The notes: generated by a model not told the origin, from the letters alone. Shown: positions 45,039-54,426, counted from the first letter of the stretch. The stretch: 64,000 nucleotides of DNA from an uncultured Clostridia bacterium (GCA_948434855.1 CAOJFR010000002.1:46620-110619); one strand, 5' to 3'. Numbers and translations: made by a program.

Positions 45039-46085
45039 ATGAAAATCTCACAAAAACTTGTTTCGATAATAGTTCCAGTATATGGCGTTGAAAAGTTCAT
45101 TTCAAAGTGTTTGGATAGTTTGCTTAGTCAAACTTATTCTGAGCTAGAAATTGTGCTTGTGGATGACGGTAGCAAAGACAACTCTGGAAAAATTTGTGAC
45201 GAATATGCAAAAAAAGATAAACGAATAAAAGTTATTCATAAAGAAAATGGCGGAGTAATGTCTGCTTGGACAGAAGGCGTAAAGGCATCAACTGGTGAAT
45301 ATATTGCTTTTTCAGACCCAGATGACACCATGAGTGAACACGCAATTTCTAAATTTATGAATGCCTTAACAGAAAATGATGCAGACATGGTTTTGTGTGG
45401 ATTTAATGTTATTTTTGCAAATTCTTCGCAAAAGAGGTCATCAAATATTGATGATATAACTGGAGTTCTTCAGGGTGAAGAACTTGCAAAGTTTAAGCTA
45501 AATTCAGTTAACAAAATAAACTCATATACACCGCTTTATAAATGGAACAAGTTTTTTAAGAGAGAACTGGTTTTAAATAACTTAAAATATTGCAATCTTA
45601 AAGTTTCGCTTGGCGATGACTGTTGCATTGCTCTTGGCAGCATTTTAGATTCACAAAAAATTGTAATTTTAGATGAAGCTCTCTATAACTATTTTCAGCG
45701 AGGCAAATCAATCATTCATTCATATAACACAAAGCTGTTTGAAATGGGAAATATTTTGCTTGGCGAAATTACAAGAATGCTTAAAGATAAAAACTTTTAT
45801 ACTGAAGAGTCACATCAGTTTGAACAGGCAAGAATTTTATTTGTTGTAACAAAAAACTTAATGACATCTTCACTAAAAAAGAAAGAAAAGAAGAAAATTT
45901 TTCAAGAGCTTGTTTGCAGCGATATGGCAAAAGATGTTAAGGCTTATGGTGGCAAAAATAACTTTGAAAAAAAACATCAGTTGTTTTTAAAAGTATTTTT
46001 TACTGGTTCATACTTTTTAACACATTTTGCACTTAAAGTGTTTATGTTTTTAAAAGAATCACGTCAAAAAACAATAAAAGAATAA
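45039..46085 (+). CDS. Family 2 glycosyltransferase
   Basis: 348 residues from ATG 45039 (AGGGG at 45028-45032); an in-frame TTG at 45033 is rejected. SIIVPVYGVEKFISKCLDSL, VLVDDGSKDNSG and the metal site DPDD mark a CpsJ/EpsJ-type GT2 catalytic domain. The C-terminal third is helical and basic, probably peripheral to the membrane. It is a close relative of the next gene, so tandem duplication is likely. Confidence 0.9.
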   Translation: MKISQKLVSIIVPVYGVEKFISKCLDSLLSQTYSELEIVLVDDGSKDNSGKICDEYAKKDKRIKVIHKENGGVMSAWTEGVKASTGEYIAFSDPDDTMSEHAISKFMNALTENDADMVLCGFNVIFANSSQKRSSNIDDITGVLQGEELAKFKLNSVNKINSYTPLYKWNKFFKRELVLNNLKYCNLKVSLGDDCCIALGSILDSQKIVILDEALYNYFQRGKSIIHSYNTKLFEMGNILLGEITRMLKDKNFYTEESHQFEQARILFVVTKNLMTSSLKKKEKKKIFQELVCSDMAKDVKAYGGKNNFEKKHQLFLKVFFTGSYFLTHFALKVFMFLKESRQKTIKE

Positions 46086-46096
46086 AGGAAAAATTT

Positions 46097-47152
46097 ATGA
46101 AAGAAACAAAATTTTCACTCATTGTACCAATATATAAGGTTGAGCCATATTTAAAAAGATGCCTAGATAGCATTGTTAATCAAACATATAAAAATATAGA
46201 AGTTATTTTGGTTGATGATGGAAGCCCAGATGGTTGTCCAAAAATTTGTGATGAATATGCTGCAGCGGATAATAGAATCAGCGTTATTCATAAGCAAAAT
46301 GGCGGATTAATGGCAGCTTGGATAGATGGCCTAAAAAAGGCAACAGGAGAATATGTTTACTTTATTGATAGCGATGACTGGATAACACTTAATTCTGTTT
46401 CAGATTATGCAGAGGTGATAAACAACTGCCATCCAGATTTAATCTCAAATAGCTTTTTAATAACATCTTCAAAAAAAGAGTTAATAAAAAAGGGAATGGA
46501 ATATTCAAAAACAGGTTTTCTTGCTGGTGAAGACTTTGCAGAGTTTAAAGCTGCATTTATGAGAGAAGATTTTAAATGTGAATATTATAGATGGAACAAA
46601 ATTTTTAAGAGAGAAATACTTTTAAACAACATAAAATTTTGTGATACAAAAGTTGCACTTTTTGAAGATATAAACATTGTGTTTCCAGTAATGCAAGATA
46701 TAAAAAATATATATTTAATGGAGAAGCCTTCATATCACTATTTTGTGAGAGAAGATTCTATGATAAGGGCAAGTTTTAAAGAGAGAAACATAACTGATAG
46801 AGAAAGAGTTTTAAAAGCATTAATTAGCGTACTTCAAGATAAAAACATCAACGATAAAGAGCTTGTTTGCAAACTCAACTATTTCTTCTTAATTTGTATT
46901 ATTGATGAAATTATTAGGGCAAAAGTGAATCGTAGACAAAACTTTAAAAATGCTCAAAAATCATATATTATTAACAACGAGTTAAAAGACATTTTGCAAA
47001 ATTACCTTTCAGGCTATAGAAAAAAAGTGTATTTAAATTTTGTAAAAAGCCATTTTTGTACAGTGAGACTTCTTAGGTTTATTGGAAAACTTAAGTGGGA
47101 AATAAAGTCAAAGCTGCTTGGCGGAGATAAAAAGAATAAAGAGAGAAATTAA
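46097..47152 (+). CDS. Family 2 glycosyltransferase
   Basis: A 351-residue GT2 of the same subtype as its upstream neighbour: SLIVPIYKVEPYLKRCLDSI, VILVDDGSPDGCPKICDEY and metal site DSDDW. Both share the K-x-NGG-x-M-x-AW segment and the later RWNKIFKRE segment, which supports duplication followed by divergence in sugar specificity. Its stop codon shares one base with the next ATG (TAATG), so translation is coupled. Confidence 0.9.
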   Translation: MKETKFSLIVPIYKVEPYLKRCLDSIVNQTYKNIEVILVDDGSPDGCPKICDEYAAADNRISVIHKQNGGLMAAWIDGLKKATGEYVYFIDSDDWITLNSVSDYAEVINNCHPDLISNSFLITSSKKELIKKGMEYSKTGFLAGEDFAEFKAAFMREDFKCEYYRWNKIFKREILLNNIKFCDTKVALFEDINIVFPVMQDIKNIYLMEKPSYHYFVREDSMIRASFKERNITDRERVLKALISVLQDKNINDKELVCKLNYFFLICIIDEIIRAKVNRRQNFKNAQKSYIINNELKDILQNYLSGYRKKVYLNFVKSHFCTVRLLRFIGKLKWEIKSKLLGGDKKNKERN

Positions 47153-48183
47153 TGAACAAGTATACTATAGTAAATTTAAGAGCCAGTCTAAAGTTTAGGC
47201 ATGACGCCAGAAAAATAAAAAAACAGTTAAAAAGTGAAAAATATACTCACCTTTATATCGGCACGCCTCCATATGGCAATTTGGGTGATCAGCAAATCAG
47301 AAATTCGTCTGTTGAATTGTTAAAATCAGAGGGCAAAAATTTTATTGAGCTTTCATATAGAATGTTTTATCATCTTATGGGCGATTATTGGTTTAGGTAT
47401 AGTTTAAAGAACATAAAAACAATTTGCCTTCAAGGTGGTGGAAACTTTGGGGATAAATATATTCAGGAAGAGCTTATAAGAGACACGGTGATTAGGCTTT
47501 TTAAGGATAAAAAAATAATCATTTTTCCACAGACATATTTTGTTGAAAACAAAACAAAGGCAAGTGAAATTTATGTCACCAAAGAAATTTTTGATAGGCA
47601 TAAAAACTTGGTAATCACCACTCGTGAAAAACCTTCAAGTGCGGCGGTGAAAGAAATGTTTGCAAAAAATAAAGTTATCTTAACTCCGGACATTGTTTTA
47701 AGTTCAAATTACACAGAAAAGTTTAAAACTGAGCGAAAAAATAGGGCATTATTTTTAATGAGAAACGATGGCGAAAAGGCAATAGATAATAAATTTATAG
47801 AAAACATAAAAAAGGCTTTGGCGGCAGATTTTAGGGTTTGTGAGAGCGACACAGAAGTTGGCTATATGGTCTTTGATATTAAAAGAGATGCAGAATTAAA
47901 CAAACTGTTTAAAAAAATTGCCTCATCAAAAATAGTCATAACCGACAGACTTCATGGCATGATATTTTGTGCAATCACAAGCACCCCATGCATAGTATTT
48001 TCAAATTATAATCACAAGGTTAAGGCGACCTATGAAAATTGGCTAAGCGGTTTAGATTATATAGAGTTTGTTGAAGACATAAATAGTCTAGATGTTAAGG
48101 CAACAATCAAAAGACTTAGCGAATCAAAAGACAAATGGAGTGTTCCATCAAAAATGTTTGCACCGCTAATTAAGGAGTTATAA
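47152..48183 (+). CDS. Polysaccharide pyruvyl transferase family protein
   Basis: A 343-residue protein of the CsaB/WcaK/GumL family, which adds a ketal pyruvate from phosphoenolpyruvate to a sugar. The signatures GNLGDQ near residue 43, LQGGGNFGD near 92, IIIFPQT and the C-terminal TDRLHGMIF (the DRLH motif) are all present. Pyruvylation would give the polymer negative charge or, in other Bacillota, an anchor for SLH domains; no SLH protein is in this window. One-base overlap with the upstream GT2. Confidence 0.9.
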   Translation: MNKYTIVNLRASLKFRHDARKIKKQLKSEKYTHLYIGTPPYGNLGDQQIRNSSVELLKSEGKNFIELSYRMFYHLMGDYWFRYSLKNIKTICLQGGGNFGDKYIQEELIRDTVIRLFKDKKIIIFPQTYFVENKTKASEIYVTKEIFDRHKNLVITTREKPSSAAVKEMFAKNKVILTPDIVLSSNYTEKFKTERKNRALFLMRNDGEKAIDNKFIENIKKALAADFRVCESDTEVGYMVFDIKRDAELNKLFKKIASSKIVITDRLHGMIFCAITSTPCIVFSNYNHKVKATYENWLSGLDYIEFVEDINSLDVKATIKRLSESKDKWSVPSKMFAPLIKEL

Positions 48184-49287
48184 ATGTTACAAATTAAACA
48201 CTTTATAGATATATATGTTCCAGTCCATGTTTGCAATTTAAAATGCAATTATTGCTATGTTTCACAATATGAAGAAAATTCAAAAACTCAAAAACAAGCA
48301 AAGTTCAATTTTTTATATAGCCCAGAGCACGTAAAAAAGTGCTTAACTCAAGAGCGTCTTGGGGGCGTTTGTCATTTTAATATGTGCGGTTCAGGTGAAA
48401 CATTGATTCCTAGAGAACTGGCAGACTATGTTAGGGTTATTCTTGAAAATGGACATTCTGTTATGATTGTTACAAATGGGCTTTTAACTGACAGGTTTGA
48501 AAAACTTATGGAACTTCCAAAAGAATTAAAGAGCAGGCTTGGATTTAAATTTTCATTTCATTATCTAGAGCTTAAAAGAACCAATCAAATGGAGATATTT
48601 TTTAACAATATTAATTTGGTTAGAAAAAATGGTTGTTCGTTTAGTTTAGAGCTCACAGCAAATGATGAATATGAGCCATATATTGAGGATATTAAGGCAC
48701 TTTCGCTTAAAAAGGTTGGTGCTCTTTGTCATATAACAATTCCAAGAAATGAACCTGTTAGGGGCATTCCACTTTTATCAAAGCATAGCTTGGAAGAGTT
48801 TTATGATGTTTGGAAAGAGTTTGATTCTCCAATGCTTGATAACAAAAAAAGATACTGGGGAGAAAAGAGAAAAGAATATTGTTTGGCTGGCGAAGTTTCA
48901 GCATTATTAGACCTTGAAGATGGTGCATTTAAGCCTTGCTATAAGCAAAAATATATGACACAAAATATTTTTAAAGATCCAGAAAAGCCAATTAAGTGGT
49001 GCGCTGTTGGAAAAACTTGCAAAGTAGAGCATTGCTTTAACGACCATTCATTTTTGGCATTCGGAGACATTCCAGAGCTTGAATTTTGCAATTATAATGA
49101 AATTAGAGACAGAGTTGATAAAGATGGAAAGCATTGGATTAATGAAGAAATGAGAGAGCATTTTTCTCAGAAAATCATTTCAAATTCAGCAAAATCCTTC
49201 TCAAAAAAATGTAAATATAAATTTAGAAGAGGAAACATTAAGTTTAAAAACTTCTGTGCAAAGGCAATAAGAAAAATAAAGAAATAA
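48184..49287 (+). CDS. Radical SAM protein in the polysaccharide operon
   Basis: 367 residues. The 4Fe-4S cluster motif CNLKCNYCY has C17, C21 and C24. A C-terminal Cys-rich part (C...C-A-V-G-K-T-C...HC) may hold an auxiliary SPASM-like cluster. The middle contains MCGSGETLIPREL, placing it near the organic-radical-activating and SPASM subfamilies. The ATG follows the previous TAA directly. Such an enzyme among glycosyltransferases could modify a sugar or a carrier peptide; the substrate is unknown. Confidence 0.85.
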   Translation: MLQIKHFIDIYVPVHVCNLKCNYCYVSQYEENSKTQKQAKFNFLYSPEHVKKCLTQERLGGVCHFNMCGSGETLIPRELADYVRVILENGHSVMIVTNGLLTDRFEKLMELPKELKSRLGFKFSFHYLELKRTNQMEIFFNNINLVRKNGCSFSLELTANDEYEPYIEDIKALSLKKVGALCHITIPRNEPVRGIPLLSKHSLEEFYDVWKEFDSPMLDNKKRYWGEKRKEYCLAGEVSALLDLEDGAFKPCYKQKYMTQNIFKDPEKPIKWCAVGKTCKVEHCFNDHSFLAFGDIPELEFCNYNEIRDRVDKDGKHWINEEMREHFSQKIISNSAKSFSKKCKYKFRRGNIKFKNFCAKAIRKIKK

Positions 49288-49288
49288 A

Positions 49289-50860
49289 ATGGCAAATGAA
49301 AACAGAAAAATAAAAAGCGCAAAAAATGCAGTGTTTGGTGTTGTGTATCAGGTGGTTAACCTAATACTATCTTTTGTTTGCAGAACTTTTTTAATAAAAA
49401 AACTTGGCAGTGAAATTTTAGGTATAAACTCGCTTTATGGCAATATTTTAACATTGCTTTCGCTTGCTGAATTAGGAATTTCAAACATCATGCTTATAAA
49501 AATTTATAAGCCGGTTGCTGAAGATGACACAGAAAAAGTTGCCCAATATATAAATTTTTATAAAAGGGTATACAACATTATTGCGCTTGTAATTTTTGTG
49601 GTTGGAATGGTTCTTGTGCCATTCTTGCATTTAATTGTTTCAAACGACATTGGCATATCAAATAAAGATTTAATAATTTATTATTTAATTTTCTTGCTAA
49701 ACACGGTTGTTAGCTATTTAATTGTTTATAAGCAAGCCGTGCTAAACGCAAATCAAAAGTTTTATGTTATCAAAATCTTTAACTTTGTGAACTTAATTGT
49801 GCAGTCGGCATTAAGAATTGTTGTTTTGTTTGTGTTCCCAAACTATAAGCTATATTTAATTTTAGACTGTGTTGTTACTTTGGTAACAAACATAATCTTA
49901 AATATTTATATAGACAAGAAATATCCATATCTAAGGTCCACCAAAGCCATGATAACAAAAGAAGAACAAAAAGAGGTTATGACGAATGTCAAAGATACCT
50001 TTTTGTATAAGCTTGGTGGGGTTTTAATTGGAAACACAGACAGCATAATAATTTCTGTGGTTCTTGGAACAACGCTTGTTGGATATATGTCTAACTATAA
50101 CTTAGTAATAACTGCAGTTAACGGCATAATATCAATAATAATCAGTGCCATTTATGCTAGTGTTGGAAATTTGGCTGTTAGTGGATCTCCAGAGCAATCT
50201 AACAAAGTTTTTAATGTAACACTTGGAATTTTCCATTATATGGCGGCATTTTGTGCAATAACCATGTTTTGCACATTTAACAACTTTATTACAATTTGGT
50301 TAAAAGACCCACAATATATTTTGGGTTTAGATACAGTTATTGCAATTTGCTGCAATTTTTATCTTATGACAGCAATCACTCCAATATATATCTTCAGAGA
50401 AAATTATAGTTTGTTTAAAAAGGCAAAATATTATTTTTTAATTGCAGCATTAGTAAATTTAGTTTCAAGCATAGTGCTTGCAAAATTTTTAGGTTTAACG
50501 GGCGTAGTGCTCGGAACAATTTTATGTAGACTTACCACAGTAGTAATTTTGGAACCTCCATATCTCTATAAAACTGTATTCAAAAAAAGCTCAAAAAGCT
50601 ATTTTTTAAGACAGCTTGTTATGATGATAGTTTCAGCAGCTGCTGCTGCAATTTGCATTATGGTTTGCAACCTGTTTTCATACACAGTGTTAAACTTCTT
50701 TATTAAGGCATTAATTTGTTTTGCAGTGGTCACAATATTGTTTGTGTTTGCGTTCTTCACCACTCCAGAATTTAAATATATCATAAACATGATAAAAGAA
50801 ATTTTTAGAAAATTATTTTCAAAAAGGAAAACAAATGAGGCAGAAGAGGTTAAAAAATAG
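49289..50860 (+). CDS. Wzx-type polysaccharide flippase
   Basis: A 523-residue membrane protein with about 14 hydrophobic segments. The N-terminus (KSAKNAVFGVVYQVVNLILS, then FVCRTFLIKKLGSEILGINS) is typical of the MOP/PST exporter superfamily. It should flip undecaprenyl-linked repeat units across the membrane for polymerisation. The basic C-terminal tail overlaps the next gene by 26 bp. Together with the Wzy-like protein it defines a Wzx/Wzy-dependent pathway. Confidence 0.9.
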   Translation: MANENRKIKSAKNAVFGVVYQVVNLILSFVCRTFLIKKLGSEILGINSLYGNILTLLSLAELGISNIMLIKIYKPVAEDDTEKVAQYINFYKRVYNIIALVIFVVGMVLVPFLHLIVSNDIGISNKDLIIYYLIFLLNTVVSYLIVYKQAVLNANQKFYVIKIFNFVNLIVQSALRIVVLFVFPNYKLYLILDCVVTLVTNIILNIYIDKKYPYLRSTKAMITKEEQKEVMTNVKDTFLYKLGGVLIGNTDSIIISVVLGTTLVGYMSNYNLVITAVNGIISIIISAIYASVGNLAVSGSPEQSNKVFNVTLGIFHYMAAFCAITMFCTFNNFITIWLKDPQYILGLDTVIAICCNFYLMTAITPIYIFRENYSLFKKAKYYFLIAALVNLVSSIVLAKFLGLTGVVLGTILCRLTTVVILEPPYLYKTVFKKSSKSYFLRQLVMMIVSAAAAAICIMVCNLFSYTVLNFFIKALICFAVVTILFVFAFFTTPEFKYIINMIKEIFRKLFSKRKTNEAEEVKK

Positions 50861-51797
50861 GCTTGCTGCAGTGCCTCTTATGGCAGTTGCAGCTATATAT
50901 TTATTTGCTTTGGCTTGTATTTTTAAAATAGAAACCAATGGTTCATTTGCTTTTACTTTTGCAGAGAATTTTATACATTTGTCTTTTGACGATGTTGAAA
51001 AAAGCTTTAAAAACTTAAACAACAATAATTTTGCAAGCCTTTCAGAAGAACCATTTTTTGCCATGCTTTTTGAACTGCATAAAACTTATGAAATAAAGGT
51101 TAGCTTATATATTTATGGCGATGCTCTTGACGATTTTACGGACAAATATCAGTCAGAATTTTTTGAAGCAAGAGATTGGTTAAAGATTGGCTATCATGCA
51201 CCAAGTTCAGATAAAAATCTCAAAAACTATTCAAGGTCTGACGCTAAAGCCGAATATCAAAAGTTTATTGATAATGTAATGAGAATTGCGGGAACATTAG
51301 AAATTGTTGATAATATGCCAAGGTTGCAAAGTTTTCAGGGTTCAGAGCAAGCCTTGCTTGGAATGAAAGATTCGTCAGGGGGGGGGCTTAAAGGATTTTT
51401 ATCATCAGATGATAGCAGAAATTCATATTATTTAAGTCGCCTTACAAATAGTTTAATTTTCAGTTCAGATAAAAATTTTTATGATAAGCAAACTGAGCTA
51501 TATTTTGTAAAAACAGACATAAGATTAGATTGGTTTAATTCTGAGTTTAAAATAGAATATGATTATCAAAAACCGCAATATAGTGATGTTTATAGTGAAC
51601 TTAACTATAGGTTTTGTGAAAAAACTGAAATTGATAAGGCAATAATAGTTTTTGCACATGAGTGGGACATATATGATGGAATTAATGTTAAACCAGAAAA
51701 ACTAAGTCAAATAAAAGAAGTTTGCAGATTTGCAACAGAAAATGATATAAAGTTTAGCTTTCCAGAAAAAATGCTAAATAAAAAAGCCATAAATTAA
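50835..51797 (+). CDS. NodB-like polysaccharide deacetylase-fold protein with G9 tract
   Basis: 320 residues. An N-terminal membrane anchor is at 10-32. LSFDDVE (49-55) carries the NodB-type catalytic/metal Asp pair D52-D53, and IGYHAPSS with His121 resembles motif 2. FAHEWDIYDG near 277 may supply the C-terminal His. It probably acts outside the cell on the polymer, as a deacetylase or related hydrolase. Nine consecutive G at 51378-51386 encode Gly182-184. One extra G gives a stop two codons after the tract, so the gene could be switched off by slippage. Last gene of the operon. Confidence 0.75.
   Translation: MRQKRLKNRLAAVPLMAVAAIYLFALACIFKIETNGSFAFTFAENFIHLSFDDVEKSFKNLNNNNFASLSEEPFFAMLFELHKTYEIKVSLYIYGDALDDFTDKYQSEFFEARDWLKIGYHAPSSDKNLKNYSRSDAKAEYQKFIDNVMRIAGTLEIVDNMPRLQSFQGSEQALLGMKDSSGGGLKGFLSSDDSRNSYYLSRLTNSLIFSSDKNFYDKQTELYFVKTDIRLDWFNSEFKIEYDYQKPQYSDVYSELNYRFCEKTEIDKAIIVFAHEWDIYDGINVKPEKLSQIKEVCRFATENDIKFSFPEKMLNKKAIN
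51378..51386 (+). repeat. G9 homopolymer inside the NodB-like gene
   Basis: Nine G in a row in a genome where long G runs are otherwise absent; the frame is open at nine. The only comparable run is at 63980-63989. Confidence 0.9.
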
Positions 51798-51808
51798 TAT
51801 GGCTTTTT
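51781..51808. terminator. Bidirectional terminator overlapping a stop codon
   Basis: AAAAAGCCAT (51781-51790), eight-base loop holding the TAA of the NodB-like gene, ATGGCTTTTT (51799-51808). It also ends the jag transcript from the other side. Confidence 0.9.
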
Positions 51809-51815
51809 ATTTTTC

Positions 51816-52541
51816 TTAGTCATTATCACTTCTGTTTTCAGAAACATATTCATTCTTTTTTGGAGCATCTTTGCTGTGGTCATCATCAAAATAATCTTTT
51901 GATTCATCATAGTTTTTATTTTTCTGAGAGTTAGTTTTAAGCTTAACTATAACATATCTGTTTGGTTCATTGCCATAGCTTTCTGTGATAACCTTGTCAT
52001 GCTCAGATAGGGCAGAGTGAATAATTCTTCTTTCATAAGAGTTCATTGGTTCAAACTTAAAATCTTTATGGTCACGAACAACTTTTCCAGCGGTGCGCTT
52101 AGCAAGGTTGGTGAGAGTTTCTTCTCTTTTAACAATATAGTTGTTGCTGTCAACAGAAATTCTTTTTGCCTCTTCTCTTGGCTTGTTTTTGTTGTAAATA
52201 GAGTTAACAACAGTTTGAAACTCTTCAATAGAATCACCATGTTTTCCAATAAACAGTGCAGCATCTTCGCCTGTCACATTAACCAAAAAGTCCTTTTCTC
52301 TTTCTTCAACATAGGTGTTAAGATTAAGCCCCATAAGTGAAATAATTTTTTCAACAAGTTCTTTAACCTTTGTTTCTTCTTCTGAAGAAGTTCCAACAGA
52401 AACTCTTACTCTTGCCTTGTTAAAAAGTCCTGCTTGTTCAATAACTTCAATGTTAACATCTTCTCTTTTTGCTTCAAGCTTATAAAGTGCAATTTCAATA
52501 GCTTGTTCAACGGTTTTACCCTGTGTTTCAATACTTTTCAT
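51816..52541 (-). CDS. jag: RNA-binding protein Jag (KhpB/SpoIIIJ-associated)
   Basis: 241 residues in three parts: the Jag-N domain (1-50, KSIETQGKTVEQAIEIAL), a KH domain near 85-160 (FIGKHGDSIEEFQTVVNSI) and an R3H domain near 165-225 (NSYERRIIHSALSEHD). The last 30 residues are acidic and disordered. KhpB partners KhpA in binding sRNAs and mRNAs and affects cell division and envelope synthesis. It is 2 bp from yidC, the usual pairing. Confidence 0.93.
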   Translation of the reverse strand: MKSIETQGKTVEQAIEIALYKLEAKREDVNIEVIEQAGLFNKARVRVSVGTSSEEETKVKELVEKIISLMGLNLNTYVEEREKDFLVNVTGEDAALFIGKHGDSIEEFQTVVNSIYNKNKPREEAKRISVDSNNYIVKREETLTNLAKRTAGKVVRDHKDFKFEPMNSYERRIIHSALSEHDKVITESYGNEPNRYVIVKLKTNSQKNKNYDESKDYFDDDHSKDAPKKNEYVSENRSDND

Positions 52542-52542
52542 A

Positions 52543-53796
52543 TTATTTCTCCTGTAGTTTACCTTTTTTGATTAATCTGTTAGCTTCTTTTTCAAGATAT
52601 TCTTCAACTTCAGCCTGTTTCTTTTTTGTTAGTTTGTTTATAATAAGTGAAATTATTTCGCCAATAGCAATAGAAGCAATGTTGCTGGCAAGGATATAAA
52701 TTCCAAATGAAGCAGAAGATGTTAAAACGAAGGTTAGCATAATTATTGGCATAACAATTTTCATAATCTTCATGCTCATGCCCATAGATGAGTCTGTTGC
52801 TGCTTTTGCAACGGTGTTTGCTTTTTTGTTTTTAAGCTTTGTGTGAAGCTCAGTGATATATTGGGATAAAAATGTTACAACTGCTGCAAGCACTGCCAAA
52901 ATATAGTAACCATTTTTTTGTCTGCCGCCTTGCTCGTTAACAATTTTTGCAATGGTGTTATATTCGTCTTGGTTTATATTTTTTTCAATATATTCTTTAT
53001 AAGAAATTTTGTTTTTGTTTTCGTCCTTATATTTTCCTGTTGCCTTATCTCTAAGTTTTTCATATGAAGGGAATGGACTAACGGACGCATCTGCCGACCA
53101 AATGTTGTCAACCCAAAGCCAATTAGCCTTGGTTTCGTTCCAAACATTAACGGTTTCTTTTTCAGCTGCGGTTTTTGCAGATTTTATTGCTGGAGCATAT
53201 TTTTCAACAAGGGTGCTTTTCTCATTCCAGCCCTCATCGGTGTCTTGATGTTCTTTAAGCCACTTGTCTGCAGCAAAATATTCATTATATTTTTCCTTGG
53301 CATTATCGTAAGTAATATCGTCATTTTTGTCAAAGTCGGCAAATGCCTTAGAAAAAGTTTCAGAATAGGTCACATTAAGTTTTTCATATTCAACAATCGC
53401 CTGATATGTCGTGTTTTTTTGAAGTGAGGCATAAAAAGTGAAGAACACAACCATTGTCATAACAAGGTTAACAAGCATAACAATGCAGCTGATGCCGGCG
53501 TTCATGCCTTCTCGTTTATAAAGTGACTGTGTTTGGATTCTAACTCGTTGTTGGTCAGCACCAAACTTCTTTTTAATTTTGGCAACTTCAGGTGCACATT
53601 TTTGTTGAACAAGGTTTTGCCTTTTTGTGGTATATTTAACTCCAAAGTCAAGAGGAGATAAAACCAGCTTAACAACAATTGTTAAAAGCAAAATTGTCCA
53701 ACCAAAGTTGGCAATTCCATTTTGAAAGCCTTCAATCAAAATAGACCAAAGGTCTTTTGGAGCAGCCACACTAGAAAGTAGTGATAAAAAATTCAT
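52543..53796 (-). CDS. yidC: Membrane protein insertase YidC
   Basis: 417 residues. It inserts membrane proteins alone or with SecYEG. Membrane segments lie near 30-52, 105-130, 300-320 and 350-395, with a conserved basic stretch after the first. Between residues about 135 and 285 there is a large, charged, soluble insert, much longer than in B. subtilis SpoIIIJ. There is no lipobox Cys at the N-terminus, which is unusual for Gram-positive YidC. Flanked by yidD and jag as usual. Confidence 0.92.
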   Translation of the reverse strand: MNFLSLLSSVAAPKDLWSILIEGFQNGIANFGWTILLLTIVVKLVLSPLDFGVKYTTKRQNLVQQKCAPEVAKIKKKFGADQQRVRIQTQSLYKREGMNAGISCIVMLVNLVMTMVVFFTFYASLQKNTTYQAIVEYEKLNVTYSETFSKAFADFDKNDDITYDNAKEKYNEYFAADKWLKEHQDTDEGWNEKSTLVEKYAPAIKSAKTAAEKETVNVWNETKANWLWVDNIWSADASVSPFPSYEKLRDKATGKYKDENKNKISYKEYIEKNINQDEYNTIAKIVNEQGGRQKNGYYILAVLAAVVTFLSQYITELHTKLKNKKANTVAKAATDSSMGMSMKIMKIVMPIIMLTFVLTSSASFGIYILASNIASIAIGEIISLIINKLTKKKQAEVEEYLEKEANRLIKKGKLQEK

Positions 53797-53805
53797 ATTC
53801 TCTCC

Positions 53806-54081
53806 TTACATAAAATATTTATAACGTTTTTTAGGATTAATAGGAACTTTGTCTGTTCCACCTTTTGTCCAAGGGTTGCATCTAAAGAGCCTGCTAATGG
53901 TTAAGCAAAGGCCTTTAAAAAATCCCCACTCAGCAAAAGCCAAACCTGCATAAACCGAGCAAGTAGGATTAAATTTGCATGCGTGGGGAATAAATGGTGA
54001 GATGCAAAATTTAAATATCATTATAAGCCCCAAAGCAAAAAACTTTGGAATACTAATAATAGATTTAAGAAATTTTTTCAT
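53806..54081 (-). CDS. yidD: Membrane protein insertion efficiency factor YidD
   Basis: 91 residues, a typical length. The motif CKFNPTCSVYAGLAFAEWG and RLFRCNPWTKGGTDKVP are family signatures. A small membrane-peripheral protein thought to help YidC. It overlaps rnpA by 17 bp. Confidence 0.95.
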   Translation of the reverse strand: MKKFLKSIISIPKFFALGLIMIFKFCISPFIPHACKFNPTCSVYAGLAFAEWGFFKGLCLTISRLFRCNPWTKGGTDKVPINPKKRYKYFM

Positions 54082-54415
54082 TAACGAGACCAGCCTTTAA
54101 AATAAGTTTGTGAAACTCACAAGAGAGTTCAAAAAAAGTAAATTCAGAAATTCCTTCTCTTGCCACCACAATAATATTATATTGTTGTTTCAGGTTAGGA
54201 ATTTCAGCATAAACAATTTCACGAAGTCTACGTTTAATTAAGTTTCTCATAGTTGCGTGACCAATTTTTTTTGTTACAGCAAAACCAACCTTAATATCTT
54301 TGGTTTTAGAAGGTGAAACATAAAGTGTTATAGCCTTGCCAGAAAAGTGTTCTCCGGCTCTATAAACATAATTAAATTGATAACGCTTTTTAAGTCTGTT
54401 GGCTTTTTTTAGCAT
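54065..54415 (-). CDS. rnpA: Ribonuclease P protein component
   Basis: 116 residues. It helps the RNase P RNA bind and cleave pre-tRNA. The N-terminal KKRYQFNYVYR and the RNR motif in TMRNLIKRRLRE are clear. It lies between rpmH and yidD in the universal order. Confidence 0.95.
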   Translation of the reverse strand: MLKKANRLKKRYQFNYVYRAGEHFSGKAITLYVSPSKTKDIKVGFAVTKKIGHATMRNLIKRRLREIVYAEIPNLKQQYNIIVVAREGISEFTFFELSCEFHKLILKAGLVNEKIS

Positions 54416-54426
54416 AATGACCTTCG

